NCBI GenBank assembly: GCA_021813265.1
Contig: JAKALF010000030.1
Span: 1 to 7,492, forward strand
DNA from: a bacterium
Lineage (GTDB): Bacteria > Patescibacteriota > Minisyncoccia > UBA6257 > GWB1-50-10
DNA length: 7,492 nt
Direction of reading: 5' to 3'
Numbering within the stretch: position 1 is the stretch's first letter; every line of letters starts with the position of its first letter. Positions 1-4,225 of this stretch are shown piece by piece. The position numbers and the translations under genes were made by a program. A model generated the notes under the pieces. That model had not been told where the DNA came from. It did no database searches and was given only the letters and a program-made list of their open reading frames with translations.

Positions 1-126
1 GTCAACGAGGTTGGTATAAAGCCTCATCCGATCGATTATCGCTCTTGGGGGGATAATTGGAAGCATGATATCGGAAAGACCTGTTTTGAAAGAACCATTG
101 ACAAGGATTTGTATAAACGGCAATAA
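1..126 (+). CDS. C-terminal end of an unrecognised protein (5' partial)
   Basis: An open frame enters from the left edge and ends at TAA (124-126), giving 41 residues. The peptide is polar and rich in charged and aromatic residues (two Trp, one Cys, several Lys, Asp and His) and ends in LYKRQ. It has no membrane segment and no motif I can assign to a family. It is supported as the upstream member of the operon because the DUF167 gene starts only 3 nt after its stop, on the same strand, and the genes after that are packed just as closely. No function is proposed. It could be any soluble protein. Confidence 0.6.
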   Translation, partial: VNEVGIKPHPIDYRSWGDNWKHDIGKTCFERTIDKDLYKRQ

Positions 127-129
127 TCT

Positions 130-351
130 ATGCGGATTTTTGTAAGGGTTTACCCTCGATCCCGCAATCCTGGAGTGGAAGAGTCCGGATCGCCTCAAAG
201 GCTTTTGGTGCGGGTGAAAGAAAAACCCATCGATGGTTCCGCGAATGAAGCGGTTATACAGGAGCTCGCGAGATATTTCAACGTGCCTCAATCTTCCATC
301 TCGCTTGTTTCCGGAAGGAAGTACAAAGAGAAAATTTTTGAAATTTCATAG
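130..351 (+). CDS. DUF167 / YggU-family small protein
   Basis: This 73-residue protein has the length and pattern of the DUF167 (YggU) family. An N-terminal beta-strand (MRIFVRVYPRS) is followed by the family signature at residues 29-50, V-K-E-K-P-x-D-G-x-A-N-E-A with a helix after it, and then by V-S-G-R-K-x-x-x-K near residues 60-68. Family structures show a small alpha/beta fold; the biochemical role is not established, so none is given. The start at 130 lies 3 nt after the upstream stop and leaves an intact N-terminal strand. No SD is visible in front of it, so it probably depends on ribosomes arriving from the upstream gene. The Gmad2 gene begins 1 nt after its TAG stop. Family assignment is confident; function is unknown. 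Confidence 0.9.
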   Translation: MRIFVRVYPRSRNPGVEESGSPQRLLVRVKEKPIDGSANEAVIQELARYFNVPQSSISLVSGRKYKEKIFEIS

Positions 352-352
352 T

Positions 353-793
353 ATGAAAAAACGCATTATTTTTTTTATCATCATTTTCGCGGTTCTTATT
401 GTGTTTTTAGCAAAACAGTTTGGAAATTTTTCCAGCGATTTTTCAAAGGGAATCAAAGAGGGAAAGGGGACGGAATCCATACGGATTCAAAACCTTTCTC
501 CTCATAATACGATAGCTTCTCCCTTGATTATTAAAGGAGTCGCGCGGGGATCATGGTTTTTTGAAGCGACCTTTCCCGTGAAACTTGTCGCTGAAGACGG
601 CACATTGCTCGCGAGCGGTATCGCGAAAGCGGATGGCGATTGGAAAACCGACGCCTTCATTCCTTTTCATTCCCAACTTATCTTCACCTCTATTGGACAC
701 ACAGGAGGAATTATTACATTTGAGAGGGGAAATAATTTCGGGAATGAAAAAAATCGAGGGTTTAATATTCCTGTTTCGTTTTACTATCCATGA
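353..793 (+). CDS. Membrane-anchored Gmad2 (immunoglobulin-like) domain protein
   Basis: A 146-residue protein. Residues 4-21 are a hydrophobic stretch (IIFFIIIFAVLIVFL) after MKKR, which fits an N-terminal membrane anchor or uncleaved signal with the rest outside the cytoplasm. Residues 43-146 resemble the Gmad2 domain, the Ig-like domain first described in spore germination proteins. It shows the order expected: I-x-x-L-S-P, then ASPLIIKGVARGSWFFEATF, then L-V-A-E-D-G-T-L-L-A-S-G, then W-K-T-D-A-F-I-P-F, and a final strand FNIPVSFYY. The domain probably mediates extracytoplasmic binding or assembly; the ligand is unknown. A start at 233 in the same frame would overlap most of the DUF167 gene, so ATG 353 is preferred: it directly precedes the KKR-hydrophobic signal and lies 1 nt after the DUF167 stop. 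No SD is visible. Its TGA overlaps the uvrB ATG in ATGA (790-793). Confidence 0.85.
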   Translation: MKKRIIFFIIIFAVLIVFLAKQFGNFSSDFSKGIKEGKGTESIRIQNLSPHNTIASPLIIKGVARGSWFFEATFPVKLVAEDGTLLASGIAKADGDWKTDAFIPFHSQLIFTSIGHTGGIITFERGNNFGNEKNRGFNIPVSFYYP

Positions 794-2772
794 GTATTTT
801 TACCTTAGTTTCCACCCACAAGCCCACGGGAGATCAACCCAAGGCTATATCAAGCCTCGTTTCTGGAGTTAATAAAAACCTAAGACATCAGACTCTTTTG
901 GGTGTGACGGGTTCTGGAAAAACCTTCACGATCGCGAATGTCATAGCGTCGGTTGGCAAACCGACTCTCGTTATCGCTCATAACAAGACGCTTGCCGCGC
1001 AACTTTGCAATGAATTTCGGGAACTTTTTCCGAAAAACTCGGTTCATTATTTCGTTTCATATTACGACTACTACCAACCGGAAGCGTATATTCCTTCCTC
1101 CGATACCTATATCGAAAAAGAGGCCATGATCAATGACGAGATTGATAAATTGAGGCACGCGGCGACTACCGCTCTCCTTACTCGCGAAGACGTGATCGTT
1201 GTATCCTCCGTTTCGTGTATCTATGGTCTCGGAGCTCCTCAAACGTACGCGGAGAATATTTTAAAACTCTCGGTTCAAGACGTGTTGAAGCGCAATGAGT
1301 TCGTAAAAAAACTCGTTTCCCTTCAATTTTCCCGTACGACGTCTGATTTGAAACGGGGAACGTTCAGGTTGAGGGGAGATCGATGGGAAATCATGCCTCC
1401 CGACAGGGAGGTAATCTATGATTTGCGCGTGGAGGATGGAGTTATTAAAGCTATATATGAGATAAATCCAGTGGAGGGGTTCCGTCCCGGAATTACCCCG
1501 GAACTTGCCCAGATTGTTATCGCTCCCGCGAAACACTTTATTACCAAAGTTCCTGATAGAAAACGGGCCATACGGGCGATACGGGAAGAATTGAAAAAAC
1601 GGATTTCCGAGCTCGAAAAACAGGGAAAGTTTTTGGAAGTTGAGCGATTGGAAAGGAGAACCAAGTTTGATATTACCATGATGCGCGAAGTTGGATACTG
1701 TCACGGAATTGAAAACTATTCCCGACATCTTTCGGGGCGTAAGGCGGGAGAACCTCCCGATACCCTTCTTGATTATTTTCCCAAAGATTTTTTGACCGTT
1801 ATTGACGAGTCTCACGTTACCGTTCCGCAGATAGAGGGGATGCACGGAGGAGACGCTTCTCGGAAAAAGACTCTAATTGAATATGGATTTCGTTTGCCTT
1901 CCGCGGCTGACAACCGTCCGCTGACCTTTGGAGAATTCAATAGAAAAATCGGACAGGTTATCTACACATCGGCCACGCCCGGGGCGTATGAACAGAAGAT
2001 AAGTTCTCGGGTTGTTCAACAGATTATTCGCCCCACGGGACTCGTTGATCCTAAGATTGAAATCGTCTCCGCGAGGGGACAGATTGACGATCTTATCCCC
2101 CGTATTAAGGAACGCGTTTTAAAAAGAGAGCGGGTGCTTGTGACAACTCTCACAAAACGCATGGCGGAAGATCTGAGCTCCTACCTGGAGGAGTTAAAGA
2201 TAAAAGTTCATTATCTTCATAGCGATGTTAAAACCCTTGAGAGAATCAAAATCCTTACATCTCTTCGAAGAGGAGATATTGACGCGTTGATTGGGGTAAA
2301 CCTTCTTCGTGAAGGACTTGATCTTCCCGAAGTCTCTCTCGTCGCTATTTTAGACGCGGACAAGGAAGGATTCCTGCGAAGCGAAACTTCTCTTGTTCAG
2401 ACTATTGGGCGTGCCGCTCGCAATGTGAGGGGAGAAGTGGTTATGTACGCCGATATCGTTACGGGGTCCATAAAGCGAGCGGTGAAGGAGACGGAGCGCA
2501 GAAGGAATATTCAGCTTGCCTATAACAAGAAACACCATATTACGCCCAAAACTATCGAACGGAAAATAACGAGTATCTTGCCGGCCGAGGAAATCATGAA
2601 ATTGGAATTGAAACCGATTATTAAATCTCCCAAGAAAGAAATAGAGAATCTCATTAAACAAAAAGAACAAGAAATGAAACAGGCGGCGCGGGAGCTTGAT
2701 TTTGAACTCGCGGCTATTTTAAGGGACGAGATTAAAGAACTTTCTAAGGGGATAAAAAAGAAGACACATTAA
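790..2772 (+). CDS. uvrB: UvrB, excinuclease ABC subunit B
   Basis: UvrB receives damaged DNA from UvrA, verifies the lesion with its ATP-driven helicase-like core and recruits UvrC for the two incisions of nucleotide excision repair in the cytoplasm. All diagnostic parts are visible in 660 residues, a normal family length: Walker A GVTGSGKT (38-45); the beta-hairpin region with the tyrosine cluster YYDYYQPEAYIP (91-102); motif II DESH (339-342); HVTVPQIEGMHGGD and GFRLPSAADNRPL just after it; motif III YTSATPG (392-398); motif V GVNLLREGLDLPEV (502-515); motif VI QTIGRAARN (537-545); and a C-terminal UVR coiled-coil motif (about 615-650) for UvrC contact. Nothing essential is missing. The ATG overlaps the upstream TGA (ATGA), no SD is seen, and no LexA-like box lies close upstream, so expression probably follows the operon. 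The last codons lie inside the terminator hairpin of the convergent gene. Confidence 0.98.
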   Translation: MSIFTLVSTHKPTGDQPKAISSLVSGVNKNLRHQTLLGVTGSGKTFTIANVIASVGKPTLVIAHNKTLAAQLCNEFRELFPKNSVHYFVSYYDYYQPEAYIPSSDTYIEKEAMINDEIDKLRHAATTALLTREDVIVVSSVSCIYGLGAPQTYAENILKLSVQDVLKRNEFVKKLVSLQFSRTTSDLKRGTFRLRGDRWEIMPPDREVIYDLRVEDGVIKAIYEINPVEGFRPGITPELAQIVIAPAKHFITKVPDRKRAIRAIREELKKRISELEKQGKFLEVERLERRTKFDITMMREVGYCHGIENYSRHLSGRKAGEPPDTLLDYFPKDFLTVIDESHVTVPQIEGMHGGDASRKKTLIEYGFRLPSAADNRPLTFGEFNRKIGQVIYTSATPGAYEQKISSRVVQQIIRPTGLVDPKIEIVSARGQIDDLIPRIKERVLKRERVLVTTLTKRMAEDLSSYLEELKIKVHYLHSDVKTLERIKILTSLRRGDIDALIGVNLLREGLDLPEVSLVAILDADKEGFLRSETSLVQTIGRAARNVRGEVVMYADIVTGSIKRAVKETERRRNIQLAYNKKHHITPKTIERKITSILPAEEIMKLELKPIIKSPKKEIENLIKQKEQEMKQAARELDFELAAILRDEIKELSKGIKKKTH

Positions 2773-2781
2773 TGTGTCTTC
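2753..2781 (-). terminator. Intrinsic terminator of the 220-aa - strand gene, inside the uvrB 3' end
   Basis: Positions 2760-2781 are a perfect 22-bp palindrome (arms GAAGACACATT and its complement). Read on the - strand it begins 6 nt after the stop of the 220-aa gene and is followed by TTTTTTATC, a good U-tract. On the + strand the hairpin is followed by AAATTCTAAAAAG, which is a poor U-tract, so it fits termination mainly on the - strand. The left arm and the T-tract are the last uvrB codons (IKKKTH-stop). It might also help stabilise the 3' end of the uvrB mRNA. Confidence 0.75.
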
Positions 2782-2786
2782 AAATT

Positions 2787-3449
2787 CTAAAAAGTGAGTC
2801 TTGTTCCCACCACCCCTATTATTTTGTTTCTTCTTTCCGATTCTCCCCACCTCCATTTCATCTCCCCGAATATGTTAATGGGGGTTTGGGGAAGGGTGAT
2901 GTCGGTTCTCACACCGTACCCCGTATCGGACGTCTCGTTGTCTTGTTCATTTCTATCAATGACAAAACCTAGAGACATCCATTCCGTGAGCGCGGAATGC
3001 ATTCTTCCCTCGACATACCAACCCGTTGGTCCCCCGGCTTCAATGGCTCCATAGAGGTATGTTTCGAAGAATGTTTTTTTGGGAGACATCTTCCCTATGA
3101 GAAGAGCGACGCGCCCTCTTCCTTTTTTCCCTTCAAATTTTACGCTGTTTACCCCAGCGAGAAATTGGAGCGCAGCATAGTTTAATGCAAATTCAACTCC
3201 TCCTAAAGCTTCTGAAGGGGCGGCAGACCAGCTCTCTCGGTCCGTTTGTCTGAAATATCCGATTCCGGATATTTCGTAATCCGAGTTTTTCAACACACAG
3301 AATTTCCCCATGGCGGTTATTCTGTAATTTGAATAACCCAAACCGTCGATTTTGGAAAATTCATGGCGGAATTCCGCGTAGAAACCGGTTTGAGCTGAAG
3401 TCGGTACCAAGAGAGTTAAAAAACTCATTATCATCAATATCTTTTTCAC
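2787..3449 (-). CDS. Predicted small outer-membrane beta-barrel protein
   Basis: A 220-residue secreted protein. Residues 1-20 are a signal peptide (MKK, a hydrophobic core LMIMSFLTLLV, then PTSAQ), with likely cleavage at A-Q. The mature part has many short alternating hydrophobic/polar strands rich in Gly, Tyr, Phe and Trp (for example GFYAEFRHEF, NYRITAMGKF, FFETYLYGAIEAG, GYGVRTDITL, INIFGEMKWRW). The last strand IIGVVGTRLTF ends in Phe, as the C-terminal strand of many BAM-assembled barrels does. No specific family is recognised. The start is GTG at 3447-3449, chosen because it leaves MKK in front of the signal core and sits 5 nt after AGAGGTG; internal ATGs would remove the lysines. It has its own promoter. 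It may be a porin-like channel or a surface barrel; a soluble beta-rich periplasmic protein is the alternative. Confidence 0.75.
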   Translation of the reverse strand: MKKILMIMSFLTLLVPTSAQTGFYAEFRHEFSKIDGLGYSNYRITAMGKFCVLKNSDYEISGIGYFRQTDRESWSAAPSEALGGVEFALNYAALQFLAGVNSVKFEGKKGRGRVALLIGKMSPKKTFFETYLYGAIEAGGPTGWYVEGRMHSALTEWMSLGFVIDRNEQDNETSDTGYGVRTDITLPQTPINIFGEMKWRWGESERRNKIIGVVGTRLTF

Positions 3450-3454
3450 TTTTT

Positions 3455-3461
3455 CACCTCT
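3455..3461 (-). promoter_or_regulatory. Ribosome binding site that decides a GTG start
   Basis: Read on the - strand this is AGAGGTG, 5 nt before GTG at 3449-3447. It supports the GTG start of the beta-barrel gene over the ATG codons six and eight codons in, which would lie inside the signal peptide. Confidence 0.65.
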
Positions 3462-3495
3462 TTGTTTAATTTTTTAATGTTTCAGAACTGAACAT

Positions 3496-3524
3496 ACAAT
3501 ACAAAATTATTGTTTTTCTGTCAA
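3496..3524 (-). promoter_or_regulatory. Sigma-70-type promoter of the beta-barrel gene
   Basis: On the - strand a perfect TTGACA -35 (3524-3519) is followed after 17 bp by TATTGT (3501-3496), a 4 of 6 match to the -10 consensus. The predicted transcription start, about 3489, gives a leader of about 40 nt before GTG 3449, the same geometry as the other right-block promoters. The -35 begins 5 bp after the hairpin of the preceding gene's terminator. A short inverted repeat, TTCAGAACTGAA (3481-3492), covers the predicted start site. Confidence 0.65.
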
Positions 3525-3553
3525 ATATAAATCCCCACGGTTATGTGGGGATT
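3525..3553 (-). terminator. Intrinsic terminator of the 168-aa gene
   Basis: A 9-bp stem (AATCCCCAC, 3530-3538, pairing with GTGGGGATT, 3545-3553) has a 6-nt loop. It lies 10 nt past the stop of the 168-aa gene on the - strand and is followed by TATATTT, a moderate U-tract. The last T residues are also the start of the next TTGACA -35 box, so terminator and promoter are fused. Confidence 0.75.
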
Positions 3554-3563
3554 GGTTAAATCT

Positions 3564-4070
3564 CTAGTAGTCAATGAATTTGACACCACAGGTGTCGCAT
3601 TCATTTTTTTGTTTTCCGGGGGTTGGCGGGGGAGGAAGCTGAGAGGTGAGAATTTTTATTTTTTGTTCCCCATCAATTTTCAACTTTAACGCGGTTGAGT
3701 CAACGTCAACTTTGAGATTAATGTTGACGTTAACATCCCTGGGGGGGAGAGGTTTTTCTTGATATGGGGGAGGGGTTTTGTATATAATTTTTGTCTCCGC
3801 TTTATTCAGAGACTTTAAAACTACCATTCCCTCCTCGAATTGTTTTTTGTCCCATGTATGAGTTACCTCAATTTTTTCTGGGACGAGGGGAATTGTTGTG
3901 GTGGGTTGTGTCTGAGTCGTCGGTTCCGAAATGAAACCAACCCCAGCAAATACTTTATTGTCACTTTTTATTTGCAACAGCATGGCTGTTATTACGGCAA
4001 TGAAAGCGGCAATGATTAAAATCATGATCCAATTCCCATTGTTTCTCGTAGGTCTTCTTCTTGTAGGCAT
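3564..4070 (-). CDS. Single-pass, proline-rich membrane protein with C-terminal CxxC
   Basis: A 168-residue protein that I cannot assign to a family. Residues 1-9 hold four Arg (MPTRRRPTR), residues 14-33 are one hydrophobic helix (WIMILIIAAFIAVITAMLL), and the remaining 130 or so residues should be outside the cytoplasm by the positive-inside rule. The outer part has a Thr/Gln/Pro linker (about 48-62), proline clusters (TPPPYQEKPLPP at 99-110 and PPPPTP at 136-141), a strand-like stretch DVNVNINLKVDVD (112-124), and a CDTC motif (158-161) near the C terminus. A lone CxxC could form a disulfide or hold a metal with a partner. The ATG follows a near-perfect SD, AAAGGAGGT, by 5 nt. It has its own promoter and terminator, divergent from the large surface protein, which suggests related use or control. 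Its role could be a periplasmic linker or anchor. Confidence 0.8.
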   Translation of the reverse strand: MPTRRRPTRNNGNWIMILIIAAFIAVITAMLLQIKSDNKVFAGVGFISEPTTQTQPTTTIPLVPEKIEVTHTWDKKQFEEGMVVLKSLNKAETKIIYKTPPPYQEKPLPPRDVNVNINLKVDVDSTALKLKIDGEQKIKILTSQLPPPPTPGKQKNECDTCGVKFIDY

Positions 4071-4075
4071 TTTCT

Positions 4076-4084
4076 ACCTCCTTT
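4076..4084 (-). promoter_or_regulatory. Near-perfect Shine-Dalgarno sequence
   Basis: Read on the - strand this is AAAGGAGGT, an almost full match to the complement of the usual 16S rRNA 3' end, 5 nt before ATG 4070. It is much stronger than anything upstream of the left-block genes and suggests high translation of the 168-aa protein. Confidence 0.8.
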
Positions 4085-4109
4085 AAAATTATAAATGATT
4101 TCTGGTAAA

Positions 4110-4138
4110 AGAATAACAGAAATAGAAGAATGTGTCAA
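4110..4138 (-). promoter_or_regulatory. Sigma-70-type promoter of the 168-aa gene
   Basis: On the - strand TTGACA (4138-4133) is followed after exactly 17 bp by TATTCT (4115-4110), a 4 of 6 match to the -10. The predicted start near 4103 gives a leader of about 33 nt. The -35 is one end of the 24-bp palindrome shared with the divergent promoter. Confidence 0.65.
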
Positions 4139-4156
4139 ATATTATAATATTTGACA
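4133..4156. repeat. 24-bp perfect palindrome joining two divergent -35 boxes
   Basis: The sequence reads the same on both strands: TGTCAA at the left end, an AT-only centre with ATTATAAT in the middle, and TTGACA at the right end. The outer six bases on each side are consensus -35 boxes facing away from each other. It may be an operator for a dimeric regulator, or simply two back-to-back promoters. There is no T-tract or gene end here, so a terminator is unlikely. Confidence 0.85.
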
Positions 4157-4179
4157 TATTTTATGTATTATTATATATT
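4151..4179 (+). promoter_or_regulatory. Sigma-70-type promoter of the 848-aa surface protein gene
   Basis: TTGACA (4151-4156), a 17-bp spacer and TATATT (4174-4179, 5 of 6 to TATAAT) predict a transcription start near 4186. That gives a leader of about 40 nt with AAGGAG (4213-4218) 7 nt before the ATG. The -35 is the right end of the 24-bp palindrome. Confidence 0.75.
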
Positions 4180-4225
4180 TTGGACAGAATAACTTAATAA
4201 TTTAAACCATATAAGGAGATGAAAG

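Noticed and set aside
233..352. Upstream extension of the Gmad2 gene to ATG 233
   Set aside because: It would overlap most of the DUF167 gene and place about 40 polar residues in front of an obvious MKKR-hydrophobic anchor.
353..789. LexA-type SOS operator for uvrB
   Set aside because: No convincing LexA-like dyad was seen before uvrB, and the gene is embedded in an operon whose promoter lies outside the window.
585..872. + strand open frame across the Gmad2/uvrB junction
   Set aside because: It is out of frame with two well supported genes, and its peptide has no recognisable feature.
1057..2670. Several - strand open frames inside uvrB
   Set aside because: They are antisense shadows of a gene with every UvrB motif intact; they show no SD, promoter or recognisable domain.
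2772..3185. + strand open frames opposite the 220-aa gene
   Set aside because: The - strand frame has a signal peptide, SD, promoter and terminator; the + strand frames have none of these.
4110..4193. Direct repeat AGAATAAC at 4110-4117 and 4186-4193
   Set aside because: Only 8 bp in a very AT-rich gap, so chance is a sufficient explanation.
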